DNA of 37,585 nt from Glycomyces fuscus (lineage in GTDB: Bacteria > Actinomycetota > Actinomycetes > Streptosporangiales > Streptosporangiaceae). Position numbers and translations under genes: made by a program. The notes beneath the pieces were generated by a model. That model did not search any database. It had not been told where the DNA came from and worked only from the letters and a program-made list of their open reading frames with translations. Below are positions 1-9,141 of the stretch, one piece after another. The DNA lies in contig NYMS01000042.1 of the NCBI GenBank assembly GCA_002529455.1, positions 1 through 37,585 on the forward strand, read 5' to 3'. The first letter of the stretch is position 1. Every line of letters starts with the position of its first letter.

Positions 1-1181
1 TCCTGGGCCTGGTGGTCTCGGGTCTGGGCACGATCCTGGGCGCGGTCAACTTCATCACCACCGGCCTGTGCATGCGCGCGCCCGGTATGACGATGTTCCG
101 CATGCCGATCTTCACCTGGAACACCCTGCTCACCAGCGTGCTGGTGCTCATCGCGTTCCCGGTCCTGACCGCGGCCCTGATCGCCCTGGGCGCCGACCGC
201 ATGGTCGGCACCCAGGTGTTCAACGCCGAGCACGGCGGGGCCATCCTGTGGCAGCACCTGTTCTGGTTCTTCGGCCACCCCGAGGTGTACATCATCGCGC
301 TGCCGTTCTTCGGCATCGTGACCGAGATCCTCCCGGTGTTCAGCCGCAAGCCGATCTTCGGCTACAAGAGCCTGGTCGCGGCCACCATCGCCATCACCGG
401 CCTGTCGGTCACCGTGTGGGCGCACCACATGTTCCCGACCGGCGCGGTGCTGCTGCCGTTCTTCTCGTTCATGAGCTTCCTGATCGCGGTCCCGACCGGG
501 GTGAAGTTCTTCAACTGGATCGGCACCATGTGGCGGGGCCAGGTCACCTTCGAGACGCCGATGCTGTTCGTCGTCGGGTTCCTGGTGACCTTCCTCTTCG
601 GCGGTCTGACCGGGGTGCTGCTGGCCTCCCCGCCCATCGACTTCCACGTCACCGACTCCTACTTCGTGGTGGCCCACTTCCACTACGTGGTCTTCGGCAC
701 GGTGGTGTTCGCGATGTTCGCGGGCTTCTACTTCTGGTGGCCCAAGTTCACCGGAAGGATGCTCAACGAGAAGCTGGGCAAGTTCCACTTCTGGCTGCTG
801 TTCCTGGGCTTCCACGGGACCTTCCTGGTCCAGCACTGGCTGGGCGCCGCGGGCTTCCCGCGCCGCTACGCCGACTACCTGCCCAGCGACGGCTTCACCG
901 AGCTGAACCAGATCTCCTCGGTCTCCTCGTTCGTGCTGGCGGCCTCGACGCTGATCTTCTTCTGGAACGTGTTCCTCACCGCGAGGAAGGCCCCCCAGGT
1001 GGGGGTGGACGACCCGTGGGGCTACGGCTGCTCGCTGGAGTGGGCGACCTCCTGCCCGCCGCCGCGGCACAACTTCGCCTCGCTGCCGCGGATCCGCTCC
1101 GAGCGTCCCGCGTTCGACCTGAACCACCCGCACGCCGCGGCCCCGGGCGCCGAGCGTGAGCACGCCGCCCAGAAGCACTGA
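1..1181 (+). CDS. ctaD: Cytochrome c oxidase subunit I, C-terminal part (5' end outside window)
   Basis: The frame is open from the window edge to the stop, giving about 390 residues of the usual 550-580. It encodes the membrane catalytic subunit of the aa3-type terminal oxidase, which reduces O2 to water and pumps protons. Visible family motifs are [10 protein letters not shown] (CuB histidine and cross-linked tyrosine), the histidine pair in AHHMF, and AHFHYVVFG, which carries the heme ligands. Multiple hydrophobic membrane segments are present. The tail after the last membrane segment (from about [11 protein letters not shown]) is the hydrophilic extension normal in actinobacterial CtaD. 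No other oxidase gene follows. The next gene is convergent, and a strong shared hairpin separates the two. The start cannot be judged because it lies outside the window. Confidence 0.96.
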   Translation, partial: LGLVVSGLGTILGAVNFITTGLCMRAPGMTMFRMPIFTWNTLLTSVLVLIAFPVLTAALIALGADRMVGTQVFNAEHGGAILWQHLFWFFGHPEVYIIALPFFGIVTEILPVFSRKPIFGYKSLVAATIAITGLSVTVWAHHMFPTGAVLLPFFSFMSFLIAVPTGVKFFNWIGTMWRGQVTFETPMLFVVGFLVTFLFGGLTGVLLASPPIDFHVTDSYFVVAHFHYVVFGTVVFAMFAGFYFWWPKFTGRMLNEKLGKFHFWLLFLGFHGTFLVQHWLGAAGFPRRYADYLPSDGFTELNQISSVSSFVLAASTLIFFWNVFLTARKAPQVGVDDPWGYGCSLEWATSCPPPRHNFASLPRIRSERPAFDLNHPHAAAPGAEREHAAQKH

Positions 1182-1192
1182 CCCGCGGACGG

Positions 1193-1224
1193 GGGCGGGG
1201 CGGGCGGTGGCGCCCGCCCCGCCC
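1193..1224. terminator. Bidirectional hairpin between ctaD and the aldehyde dehydrogenase gene
   Basis: A perfect 14-bp inverted repeat (1193-1206 pairs with 1211-1224, loop GTGG) lies between two convergent stop codons. The stem is pure G/C and has no T-run, as is common for actinobacterial terminators. It could serve both strands. Confidence 0.7.
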
Positions 1225-1230
1225 TCCCGC

Positions 1231-2673
1231 TCACAGGAGCCGGCGGAGCAGCTTCTCCTTGAGGTCGGTGACGGGCGCGTAGGCGAGCCGCATGGAGTCC
1301 ATGAACAGCGACTTGTCGAGTACCGGCTTGGTGTGCGAGAAGGTGTCGAGGGAGGCCGCGGCGTGGTAGGCGCCCATGCCGCTGTCCCCCACCCCGCCGA
1401 AGGGCAGGTCGGGGACGGCCAGGTGGGCTATGGGCAGGCCGAAGGCCAGGGCTCCCGAGGAGGTCTCGGTGGTCAGGCGGCGCTTGGTCCGCTCGGAGTC
1501 GGTGAAGCCGTACAGCGCCAGCGGCTTGTCGCGCCCGTTGACGAAGGCGATGGCCGCGTCCAGGTCGGGGACCCGCAGGACGGGCAGGACTGGGCCGAAG
1601 ATCTCCTCGGACATCACCGGGGAGTCGGGGTCCACGTCGCCCAGGACCGTGGGGGCGACGTAGAGCCGTTCGACGTCGTGCTGTCCCCCGGCGACCACGG
1701 TGCCGCTCTCCAGCAGGGCGGTGATCCGGGCGAAGTGGCGCTCGTTGACGATGCGCCCGTAGTCGGCGCTTCGGGAGGGGTCCTCGCCGAACATCTCGGT
1801 GATGGCGGCGGCCAGCTCGCGCTGGAGGGGTTCGGCGGTGTCGCCGATGGCGAGCACGTAGTCGGGGGCCACGCAGGTCTGTCCGGCGTTGGTGAACTTG
1901 CCCCAGGTCAGGCGGCGGGCGGTGGTGGCCAGGTCCACGCCGGGCTCGACGATGGCGGGGCTCTTGCCGCCCAACTCCAGGGTGACGGGGGTCAGGTGCT
2001 TGGCGGCGGCGGCCATGACGATGCGGGCCACGGCGCCGTTGCCGGTGTAGAAGATGTGGTCGAAGCGCTCCTCCAGCAGGGCGGTGCTCTCGGGGATGCC
2101 GCCCTCCACGACCGCGACCGCCTCGGTGTCCAGGTAGCGGGGCAACAGCTCGGCCAGGACGGCGGAGGTGGCCGGGGACAGCTCGCTGGGCTTGACCAGG
2201 GCGGCGTTGCCCGCGGCGAGGGCGCCGGCCAGGGGCGCCAGGGACAGGTTCACCGGGTAGTTCCACGGGGAGATGATGAGCACGGTGCCCAGCGGCTCGC
2301 GTACGCAGCGGGCCCTGGCCGGGGCCAGGGCGAGGGGGACGGGGACCCGCCGCGGGCGCAGCCAGGACGCCAGGTGCCTGAGGGTGTGGTCGACCTCGTT
2401 GACGACGAAGCCGATCTCGGTGGTGTGGGCCTCGACGGGGCTCTTGCCGAGGTCGGCCCTGAGCGCGCGTTCGAAGGCGGGACGCTGCTCGGTGAGCATG
2501 CGGCGCAGCGCGCGCAGCTGGGCGCGGCGCCAGGCGACGGGCTTGGTGCGGCCGGAGTCGAAGGCGGCGCGCAGGCGGGCGACGATCGGGGGGATCTCGG
2601 TGGTCAGGGTCAGCGGTTCGGCGGGGGGCCGGGGGGTGTCCTGGGCGGCGGGAGCGTCCTGGGTGTGGGTCAT
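1231..2673 (-). CDS. NAD(P)-dependent aldehyde dehydrogenase, ALDH3-like
   Basis: The protein has 480 residues, full length for the short ALDH3/coniferyl-aldehyde-type dehydrogenases, which oxidise aldehydes to carboxylic acids. The catalytic Cys267 lies in NAGQTCVAPDYVL, a signature typical of the ALDH3 branch. The general base Glu233 lies in LELGGKSP. The cofactor-binding segment ISPWNYPVNL is at 134-143. The ATG at 2673 has no clear ribosome site, but a TAGTAT -10 box at 2680-2685 would start the transcript at or next to the ATG, so a leaderless mRNA is likely. The gene diverges from a TetR gene and shares a palindromic operator with it, so repression relieved by an aldehyde or related ligand is the simple inference. 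The exact substrate cannot be read from the sequence. Confidence 0.93.
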   Translation of the reverse strand: MTHTQDAPAAQDTPRPPAEPLTLTTEIPPIVARLRAAFDSGRTKPVAWRRAQLRALRRMLTEQRPAFERALRADLGKSPVEAHTTEIGFVVNEVDHTLRHLASWLRPRRVPVPLALAPARARCVREPLGTVLIISPWNYPVNLSLAPLAGALAAGNAALVKPSELSPATSAVLAELLPRYLDTEAVAVVEGGIPESTALLEERFDHIFYTGNGAVARIVMAAAAKHLTPVTLELGGKSPAIVEPGVDLATTARRLTWGKFTNAGQTCVAPDYVLAIGDTAEPLQRELAAAITEMFGEDPSRSADYGRIVNERHFARITALLESGTVVAGGQHDVERLYVAPTVLGDVDPDSPVMSEEIFGPVLPVLRVPDLDAAIAFVNGRDKPLALYGFTDSERTKRRLTTETSSGALAFGLPIAHLAVPDLPFGGVGDSGMGAYHAAASLDTFSHTKPVLDKSLFMDSMRLAYAPVTDLKEKLLRRLL

Positions 2674-2679
2674 GGAGCG

Positions 2680-2727
2680 ATACTAAACGAAACGCTTTCG
2701 TTTCCACAGGGGTCGTTCACATAGGAT
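2680..2727. promoter_or_regulatory. Divergent promoter region with TetR-type operator
   Basis: The operator at 2685-2703 has perfect 8-bp arms, AAACGAAA and TTTCGTTT, around a CGC centre. It lies directly upstream of both divergent start codons. Candidate -10 boxes are TAGTAT on the minus strand (2685-2680, for the dehydrogenase) and TAGGAT on the plus strand (2722-2727, for tetR). Each sits about 7 bases from its start codon, so both transcripts may be leaderless. Binding at the palindrome would block both promoters. The palindrome is seen directly. The promoter assignments are inference. Confidence 0.75.
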
Positions 2728-2733
2728 TTCGGC

Positions 2734-3423
2734 ATGACCACCGACCATCTGCCGGACGCGCCGCGCGCCCCCCACCGGGGCAGACCGCGCGACGCCGCCC
2801 GGGACCGCGCGCTGATGGACGCCACCCTCGCCGAGCTCGAACTGCACGGGTACGGCGGCCTGACCACGGCCGCCGTCGCCAGGCGGGCCGGCGTCTCCAC
2901 CGCCACCCTCTACCGGCGCTGGCGCTCCAAGGAGGACCTGGTGCTGGGAGCCGCCCGGGACTGGGCGGAGAACCTGGGGCCCGACCGCGACACCGGTGCG
3001 CTGCGCTCGGACCTGTCCCTGCTCCTGCACGACAAGGCCGCGGCCCTGGAGGGGGCCTCCGGGAGGCTCCTGCGCGCGGTGCTGGGTGAGGCCGCGCACA
3101 ACCAGGCGCTCGCCGACGCGCTCTTCGGCGACTTCGTCGTGCCGCTCCAGGACCGCGTGCTGGCGGTGGTGGAGCGCGCCGTCGCGCGCGGGGAGATCCC
3201 GCCGGTGGCCGACCCCCTGGTGGTGGCGGAGATGGTCATCGGCCCGATGGTCAGCCACACCTTCCTGCTGCCGCCCGCGCCCGGGACCTCCCCCGGCCAC
3301 GACATCGCCGACCGGCTCCTGCCCTACCTGCTGCGCGCCCTGGGCCACCGCGGGGACGGGGGCGCCGACGGGGCCGCGCCCTCCGCCCCGCCCGGGGAGG
3401 CCCCGGGCGGCCGGGCCGGCTGA
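2734..3423 (+). CDS. TetR-family transcriptional regulator
   Basis: The protein has 229 residues. The N-terminal TetR DNA-binding domain is clear: the helix-turn-helix runs through TTAAVARRAGVSTATLYRRWRSKEDLV (residues about 46-72). The C-terminal part (about 90-210) is the variable ligand-binding and dimerisation domain, followed by a low-complexity Gly/Ala/Pro tail. The gene is divergent from the ALDH3-like dehydrogenase, with 60 bp between the start codons and a shared palindrome in that gap. It is therefore probably the local repressor of the dehydrogenase and of itself. The ligand is unknown. Confidence 0.93.
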   Translation: MTTDHLPDAPRAPHRGRPRDAARDRALMDATLAELELHGYGGLTTAAVARRAGVSTATLYRRWRSKEDLVLGAARDWAENLGPDRDTGALRSDLSLLLHDKAAALEGASGRLLRAVLGEAAHNQALADALFGDFVVPLQDRVLAVVERAVARGEIPPVADPLVVAEMVIGPMVSHTFLLPPAPGTSPGHDIADRLLPYLLRALGHRGDGGADGAAPSAPPGEAPGGRAG

Positions 3424-3469
3424 GGGCCCGGTCCCGCCCGCCCAACGCCCCGAGGGCGCTTCCGGGGCC

Positions 3470-3485
3470 GCCCCGGCACCGGGGC
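3470..3485. terminator. G/C hairpin between convergent tetR and adenine deaminase
   Basis: GCCCCGG (3470-3476) and CCGGGGC (3479-3485) form a short perfect inverted repeat, best drawn as a 6-bp stem with a 4-base loop. It lies in the 135-bp gap between two convergent genes. Further G/C-rich repeats surround it, so the exact terminator is uncertain. Confidence 0.4.
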
Positions 3486-3558
3486 CCAGGCACCCGGAGC
3501 GGCGAGGACGGGCCCGGGGGTGAGAAGGGGCCGACCCGGCGGGCCCAACCCAACGGGG

Positions 3559-5253
3559 TCAGTCCACCGTCGCGGGCTCCCAGGCGCGTTCGACCACGCG
3601 CACCAGGCCCCGGTCGGTGATCTTCACGCTCGGGGACACCGCCAGGGTCAGGGTCGACAGGCTCATGAAGGCGTTGCGGTTGTCCCAGCCCCACTCCGCC
3701 AGCCCGGCGCGCAGCTCCCGGGTGGCCCGCGCCACCTCGGCGGCGGGCCGTTCCGACATGACCCCGCCGATGGGCAGGGCGACCCCGGCGCCCGCGGCGC
3801 CCTCGCGGACCAGGCGCATACCGCCGCCCCAGGACACCACCCGGGCGGCGGCCGCCAGGAGCGCGTCCTCGCTCGTGGCCACGACCGTCAGGTTGTGGCT
3901 GTCGTGGGCGTAGGTCGTGGCGAAGGCCCCCGCGCCCAACCGCTGTCCGGTGACCGGCGCGAACGTCACACCGCCCGCCCCGGTGTGGCGCTCGAAGACC
4001 GCCACCACGGCGGTCCTGCCCTGCCAGTCGACCACTCCCCCGCGGACGGGGAGCACGACCTCGTCCTGCTCGGTGTAGGTGTCCACCGCGTTCACCCGCA
4101 TCGCCCGGAAGGCGTGTTCGCCGTCGGGCAGGTCCACCCGCCAGCGGGCCGCCTCCGCGTCCGGCGCGCCGATGCGCACCGAGCCGCCGAACGGATGGCG
4201 CGGCGCGGGGCCCGGACCGGTGACCGGGGCGCCGTCACGGCCGACGACGGCACCGCCCGCGATCGCGACCACGGGGGTGAGCTCGGTGAGCGAGCGCAGC
4301 AGGACCAGGTCGGCGCGCTTGCCCGGGGTGACGGTTCCCCGGTCGTCGAGGCCGAGCCTGCGCGCGGGCTGGAGCGTGAGCGCCCGCAGCACCGCCAGCG
4401 CGGGCAGCCCCCGTTCGAGGGCCACCGACCCCACCCGGTCCAGGTGGCCCGTGCTCACGATGGCGTCCACGGCGATGTCGTCGGTGACCAGGCAGAGGTC
4501 CGGCAGGTGCGGCAGCTCCAGCAGCGCCCGCACGACCTCGGGGGTCAGGCACTTCTCCTGGAGCATCAACAGCATGCCCAGGCGGGCCTTCTCCACCGCC
4601 ACCTCGGCGGTGTTCTTGCAGTGGTCGGAGTCGATCCCGGCCCACAGGTACTCGCCCAGCTCGGCCCCGGACAGGTTGGGGCAGTGCCCGTCCAGGCGCA
4701 CGCCCCGGCCGCGGGCCGCGGCGATGATGGCGAGCATCCTGGGGTCGCCCGAGACCACCGCGCGGTAGTCCATCACCTCCCCGAGGGTGGTGACCCCCTC
4801 CCAGCCCAGCATCTCGGCGACGTCCTCGGCGTCGAGCCGGGCCCCGGCCGTCTCGAACCCGTCGAGCGCGGGCACGCAGGAGGGGACCGCCCAGCGCATC
4901 GTCTGCCGGGTCCCCCCGCCCTGCTCGATCATCCACGCCTGCCCCTCGCGCCCGGCGACGTTGACGATCTCGTGCGCGTCGGCGAGCACGGTCGTCGTAC
5001 CGCGCGCGAGCGTCACCCGGGCGAACTCGGCCGGGGCCAGCAGCGAGCTCTCGATGTGCATGTGCGCGTCCACGTAACCGGGCGCGACCATGAGACCTTC
5101 GGCGTCGACGGTCTGGGCGGCCTCCACCGGTGTCCCCGGCGGCAGCACCGCGCGGATCGCGTCGCCGACCACGGCGACGTCGGCCCGCCACACCTGGCCG
5201 GTGTGGACGGAGACGACGTCTCCTCCGCGGATGAGCAGGTCTGCGGTGAGCAT
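3559..5253 (-). CDS. ade: Adenine deaminase
   Basis: The protein has 564 residues, the usual size for the bacterial Ade family (amidohydrolase superfamily), which converts adenine to hypoxanthine plus ammonia. The first metal-binding motif is H64-M-H66-I-E-S-S. ADAHEIVNV, DGHCPNLSG and the LVTDD segment follow in the family order, and the characteristic Ade C-terminal domain (GWGGGMRLV, PIGGVMSE, LTLAVSPSVKITDRGLV) is complete. The open frame runs upstream to 5460, but MLTADLLIRGGDV at 5253 is the natural start: GGAAGGGG lies about 11 bases upstream, and the earlier part is Arg-rich shadow of the neighbouring gene. It is the last gene of the operon, 35 bp after the nucleoside hydrolase. The pair would take adenosine to hypoxanthine. 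Confidence 0.95.
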   Translation of the reverse strand: MLTADLLIRGGDVVSVHTGQVWRADVAVVGDAIRAVLPPGTPVEAAQTVDAEGLMVAPGYVDAHMHIESSLLAPAEFARVTLARGTTTVLADAHEIVNVAGREGQAWMIEQGGGTRQTMRWAVPSCVPALDGFETAGARLDAEDVAEMLGWEGVTTLGEVMDYRAVVSGDPRMLAIIAAARGRGVRLDGHCPNLSGAELGEYLWAGIDSDHCKNTAEVAVEKARLGMLLMLQEKCLTPEVVRALLELPHLPDLCLVTDDIAVDAIVSTGHLDRVGSVALERGLPALAVLRALTLQPARRLGLDDRGTVTPGKRADLVLLRSLTELTPVVAIAGGAVVGRDGAPVTGPGPAPRHPFGGSVRIGAPDAEAARWRVDLPDGEHAFRAMRVNAVDTYTEQDEVVLPVRGGVVDWQGRTAVVAVFERHTGAGGVTFAPVTGQRLGAGAFATTYAHDSHNLTVVATSEDALLAAAARVVSWGGGMRLVREGAAGAGVALPIGGVMSERPAAEVARATRELRAGLAEWGWDNRNAFMSLSTLTLAVSPSVKITDRGLVRVVERAWEPATVD

Positions 5254-5288
5254 CGGAGTCGGTTCCCCTTCCGGTGCGCGGTCGCGGT

Positions 5289-6254
5289 TCACCGCGTCCC
5301 CGCGCTGTCGTTCGGTTCTGCGGCGTAGGCGGCGACGCCCTCGGTGAGGCGGGCGGCGAACCCCCCGGCGTCGACGGTGCGGGCCACGCGGACGTGCCGT
5401 GCGCGGCCGGGGGTGCGCACGTCGGCCACGAGGGCGCCGCGGGTGAGCTCCCCGGCGCACTCCACCGAGGCCGTGCCCTCCTCCCAGCCGAGCAGTTCGG
5501 GATGGGCCACGGCGGCCACCGCCAGCGCGTCGTGCACCGGCACGGCGGCGACGCCGAAGCGGTCCCGGTAGCGCAGGGCGTAGTCGCGCAGCAGCCCTCC
5601 GGCGACCCCCGCGGTCCCGGGCAGCGCCGCCAGCTCCTCGGCGTCGCGGAGCGGGTACAGCGCGGCGCGGGTGACGTCCAGGCCCACGATCCGCACCGGC
5701 AGCCCCGACTCCAGGACGTAGCGGGCGGCCTCGGGGTCGGCGTGGAAGTTGAACTCCGCCGCCGGGGTGACGTTGCCCTGGGCGAAGGCGGCGCCGCCCA
5801 TCACGACGATCTCCCGCAGCGCAGGACCGGCCTGCGGATGGCGGGCGAGCATGGCCGCCACGTTGGACAGCGGGCCGATCGCCACCAGCGTCAGCTCGCC
5901 CGGGGAGCGCAGGGCCTGCTCGGCCAGCCAGTCGACGGCGTGGCCGGGGCCGAACGCCCGGGGCGGGGAGGCGGGGACCAGCCCGCCCAGGCCGCCGGCC
6001 CCGTGCATGGGCTCGTCGCGCAGGCGCGAGGTGCGGGCGATCGGCCCGGCCAGTCCCGAGACCAGCGGGAGCCCGGCCGGGGCCGCGGCCAGGTCCAGCA
6101 CGTGCGCGGCGTTGCGGTCGACGTCGGCGAGCGAGGCGTTCCCGGCGACCGTGGTCACCCCCCGCACCTCCAGCCGCGGCGAGGCCAGCGCGAGCAGCAG
6201 GGCGAGGGCGTCGTCGACCCCGGGGTCGCAGTCGATCACGATGGGGACGCTCAC
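5289..6254 (-). CDS. Inosine/uridine-type nucleoside hydrolase
   Basis: The protein has 321 residues. It belongs to the inosine-uridine preferring nucleoside hydrolase family, which splits ribonucleosides into base plus ribose. The N-terminal calcium-binding motif DCDPGVDDA gives Asp8, Asp10, Asp14 and Asp15. EFNFHADPEAA (167-177) is the ribose-contacting segment, and H241-D242-A is the catalytic-site motif near the C-terminus. Length and motif order are normal. The start overlaps the stop of the upstream binding-protein gene by 4 bp, so the two are translationally coupled. Its place between an importer and adenine deaminase suggests a purine nucleoside substrate such as adenosine, but base preference cannot be read from the sequence. 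Confidence 0.94.
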   Translation of the reverse strand: MSVPIVIDCDPGVDDALALLLALASPRLEVRGVTTVAGNASLADVDRNAAHVLDLAAAPAGLPLVSGLAGPIARTSRLRDEPMHGAGGLGGLVPASPPRAFGPGHAVDWLAEQALRSPGELTLVAIGPLSNVAAMLARHPQAGPALREIVVMGGAAFAQGNVTPAAEFNFHADPEAARYVLESGLPVRIVGLDVTRAALYPLRDAEELAALPGTAGVAGGLLRDYALRYRDRFGVAAVPVHDALAVAAVAHPELLGWEEGTASVECAGELTRGALVADVRTPGRARHVRVARTVDAGGFAARLTEGVAAYAAEPNDSAGTR

Positions 6255-7312
6255 CGCGCCACCTCCTCGGTGAAGCGGTCCAGCCAGGCGGAGCGCTCCT
6301 GCGCGATGAGGGCCAGGTCGCCCTGGTGGTAGCCGCTGTCGGCCGGGGATGAGGCGGCCTCCCCCGAGACCCGCTCCATGAGGGGGGTGGGGTCGGCCTC
6401 CAGCGCCACGGGCTTGTCGTACAGGGCCCGGGCCATCCCCTCCTGCACCTCGGGGCGCAGCAGGAAGTCGACGAAGGCCAGGGCTCCGGCCTCGTTGGGC
6501 GCCCCGTTCACCACCTGCACGGTGTTGGCGGTCATCACCCGCCCCTGTTCGGGCACGGCGAAGCCGATCGGCTGTCCGGCCTCCACCGACCCCATGGCGA
6601 AGTTGTCCAGTCCGGGGGCCATGGCGATCTCACCGCGCTCCAGCAGGCTGGTGAGCTCGGTGGAGCGGGTGTAGAACTGCAGCGCGTCCGGGCCGATCCG
6701 GCCGATCGCCTCGAAGCCGGCGTCCGGGTCGGAGGGGCCCGAGCCGAAGTGCTCGCCCGCGGCCAGGACGAACATCGGACCCGCCGAGACCGAGATGTCG
6801 GGCAGCACGTACCCTCCCTCGGGCCCCTCCCACAGGTCGTCCCAGGAGTCGGGCTCCCGCCCGACCATGTCGGTGCGGTAGAGCAGGCCCAGGAGCTGGA
6901 AGGTGTAGGCGGGGCCGTACCCGTCCGGGTCCACGGCCCAGGGCTGGATGGCGTCGAGGCCCGGCACGTCGTCGGGGTCGATCGGGGCGAACAGCCCCAT
7001 GTCCTTGCCGATCTGCGCGTAGTAGTCGGAGATGAGCACGACGTCGGTGTCGGGCGTCTCGGCGTTGATCCTCAGCTTGGTGAGCCGCCCGGCGTTGTTC
7101 CCGGTGTCCAGGACCACCCGGATCCCGGTCTCGGCCTCGAAGGGTTCGGCCACCACGCTGGTGAACTCCTCCGTGGCGAAGGAGAAGGTGCTCACCACGA
7201 GCGTGTCGGGGTCGTCCTGGCGGACCGGTGCGCACGAGGCGGTCACGACGGCCAGCGCCGTCGCCCCGGCCAGCGCGGCGAGCGGTCGGCGCGGGCGCGT
7301 GGAGCGGCTCAT
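6251..7312 (-). CDS. ABC transporter substrate-binding lipoprotein (spermidine/putrescine-binding type)
   Basis: The protein has 353 residues. A positively charged N-terminus and hydrophobic stretch end in a lipobox-like TASC with the lipidated Cys at residue 27, so this is an exported lipoprotein. The mature part (TLVVSTFSFATEEF, then ETGIRVVLDTGNN) has the layout of the PotD/iron/thiamine-type periplasmic-binding fold. It overlaps the ATPase gene by 4 bp upstream and the nucleoside hydrolase by 4 bp downstream. By family it would be called a polyamine-binding protein. The salvage enzymes in the same operon suggest instead a nucleoside or purine-containing ligand. That assignment is inference. 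Confidence 0.9.
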   Translation of the reverse strand: MSRSTRPRRPLAALAGATALAVVTASCAPVRQDDPDTLVVSTFSFATEEFTSVVAEPFEAETGIRVVLDTGNNAGRLTKLRINAETPDTDVVLISDYYAQIGKDMGLFAPIDPDDVPGLDAIQPWAVDPDGYGPAYTFQLLGLLYRTDMVGREPDSWDDLWEGPEGGYVLPDISVSAGPMFVLAAGEHFGSGPSDPDAGFEAIGRIGPDALQFYTRSTELTSLLERGEIAMAPGLDNFAMGSVEAGQPIGFAVPEQGRVMTANTVQVVNGAPNEAGALAFVDFLLRPEVQEGMARALYDKPVALEADPTPLMERVSGEAASSPADSGYHQGDLALIAQERSAWLDRFTEEVAR

Positions 7313-8331
7313 CCGGCCTCCTCCGCGAGCTCCACCAGGTGGCGGTGCGGCAGGGCGATCCGCACGGGGTCACCGGGGCGCAGGTCGTCGGCCGGGTGCA
7401 GGGAGCGCAGGACCGCTCCGGGCCCCTCCACCCCGTCGATGCGGGCCTCGACCAGGCAGTTGCTGCCCTGGAAGGTGACCTCGCCGACGGTGCCGTCCAG
7501 GCCGGTCTCGCCGTCGTCCTCGCGGGCGCCGGCGGGCAGCAGCCGCACGTGTTCGGGCCTGACGGTGACCGCCCCGTGCCCGGGCACGCGGGGGAAGTTG
7601 TCGTAGCCCAGGAACTCGGCGACGAAGCGGTTGGCGGGCCTGGGGAAGACCTCCCGGGGCGCCCCCTGCTGCTCCAGGCGCCCATCGTTGAGGATGACCA
7701 TGGTGTCGGACAGCTCCAGCGCCTCGTCCTGGTCGTGGGTGACCAGGACGGCGGTCAGCCCGGTCTCGCGCTGGACCCGCAGCAGTTCGCGCCGCATCTG
7801 CACGCGCAGCTGGGCGTCGAGGTTGGACAGGGGCTCGTCCAGCAGCAGCACCGAGGGGCGGATGGCCACGGCACGGGCCAGGGCCACGCGCTGCTGCTGG
7901 CCGCCGGACAGCTCGGCGGGCTTGCGGTCGGCCAGGTGCGCCAGACCGACCAGGTCCAGCGCCTCGCCGGCGCGCCTGGCGACCTCCGGGGAGGCGATCT
8001 TGCGGGTGCGCAGCCCGTAGCCCACGTTGTCGCGCAGCGTCATGTGCGGGAAGAGCGCGTAGGACTGGAAGACCATGCCGATGTTGCGCTTCTCCGGCGG
8101 TGTGCGGGTGGCGTCCTCCCCCTCCAGCAGGATCCTGCCGGAGGTGGGCTGGAGGAACCCGGCGATCATCCGCAGCGTGGTGGTCTTGCCGCAGCCGCTG
8201 GGGCCCAGCAGCGTGGTGAACCTTCCGCGCTGCACGGCCAGGTCCAGGTCGGCGACGGCGGCGGGGCCGTCCTTGCCCCTGCGTCCGCCGAAGCGGTGGG
8301 TGACGCGGTCGAGTTCGACGACGGGTGTCAT
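7309..8331 (-). CDS. ABC transporter ATP-binding protein (PotA-like)
   Basis: The protein has 340 residues. Walker A is GPSGCGKT (43-50), the ABC signature LSGGQQQR (141-148), Walker B VLLLDEP (161-167), and the switch histidine is H199. After the ATPase domain (about 1-240) there is a C-terminal TOBE-type regulatory domain (about 260-340, including VTVRPEHVRLLP), typical of polyamine, iron and sugar importers. It energises the two permeases encoded upstream. The gene lies 21 bp after the second permease, and its stop overlaps the binding-protein start by 4 bp. Confidence 0.95.
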   Translation of the reverse strand: MTPVVELDRVTHRFGGRRGKDGPAAVADLDLAVQRGRFTTLLGPSGCGKTTTLRMIAGFLQPTSGRILLEGEDATRTPPEKRNIGMVFQSYALFPHMTLRDNVGYGLRTRKIASPEVARRAGEALDLVGLAHLADRKPAELSGGQQQRVALARAVAIRPSVLLLDEPLSNLDAQLRVQMRRELLRVQRETGLTAVLVTHDQDEALELSDTMVILNDGRLEQQGAPREVFPRPANRFVAEFLGYDNFPRVPGHGAVTVRPEHVRLLPAGAREDDGETGLDGTVGEVTFQGSNCLVEARIDGVEGPGAVLRSLHPADDLRPGDPVRIALPHRHLVELAEEAG

Positions 8332-8352
8332 GTGGTGTGTCCTTCTTCCCGG

Positions 8353-9141
8353 TTAGCGGCCGAAGACCTTCGTGAAACCGACCATGCGTTCGGTGGCGAA
8401 GGCGACCGCGACGCTGAGCACCAGGAGCAGCACGCTGACCGCCGCGACCACCGGGTCGAACGAGGACTGGACGTAGTTGAGCATCTCCACCGGCAGCGTC
8501 GCCACGCCCGGACCGGTGAGCAGCAGGGACAGCGGAACGTTGTTGAGGGAGGTGATGAAGGCCAGGATGGTGGCGGACAGGATGCCCGGAGCCATGACCG
8601 GCAGGGTCACGGTGAGGAAGGCGCGCACCGGCCCGGCGCCCAGCCCCCGGGCCGCCTCGTCCAGGCGGGCGTCGGCCAGCGACAGCGAGGCCCCGACCAC
8701 GCGGACGGTGTAGGGCAGCAGCAGGACGGTGTGCCCGACGATCAGCGCGCCCAGCGCCGTGACGCGCATGCCCACCATGAGCTGCTGGAACAGGGCCAGG
8801 CCCAGGACCAGTTCGGGGACCACGACCGGGGCGAAGAAGAGGTTCTCCATCACCCTGCGGCCGCGCGGGTCGCCCCGGTGCAGCGCCAGGGCCGCCGGGA
8901 CGCCCAGGAGCAGGGCGGCCGCGGTCGAGGCGAGCGCCACGGCGACGCTGGTGCCGAAGGAGGCGATGAAGGGGCCGTAGTCCAGGGCGGCGGCGAACCA
9001 GCGCAGGGACAGGCCCTGCGGCGGGAAGGCCAGGGTGCTCCCGGCGGTGAAGGCGACCCCGACGAGGATCACCACGGGGCCGAGCATGAGGACGAAGGCC
9101 GCCGCCGCGAGCAGCGACAGGAGGGGGCGTCTCAGGATCAT
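8353..9141 (-). CDS. ABC transporter permease (PotC-like)
   Basis: The protein has 262 residues and about six hydrophobic membrane helices. The cytoplasmic EAA loop, which docks the ATPase, is LDEAARGLGAGPVRAFLTVTLP (about residues 152-173). It belongs to the binding-protein-dependent permease family of the spermidine/putrescine class. The start ATG overlaps the stop of the preceding permease by 4 bp. It forms a heterodimeric channel with that partner. Confidence 0.93.
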   Translation of the reverse strand: MILRRPLLSLLAAAAFVLMLGPVVILVGVAFTAGSTLAFPPQGLSLRWFAAALDYGPFIASFGTSVAVALASTAAALLLGVPAALALHRGDPRGRRVMENLFFAPVVVPELVLGLALFQQLMVGMRVTALGALIVGHTVLLLPYTVRVVGASLSLADARLDEAARGLGAGPVRAFLTVTLPVMAPGILSATILAFITSLNNVPLSLLLTGPGVATLPVEMLNYVQSSFDPVVAAVSVLLLVLSVAVAFATERMVGFTKVFGR

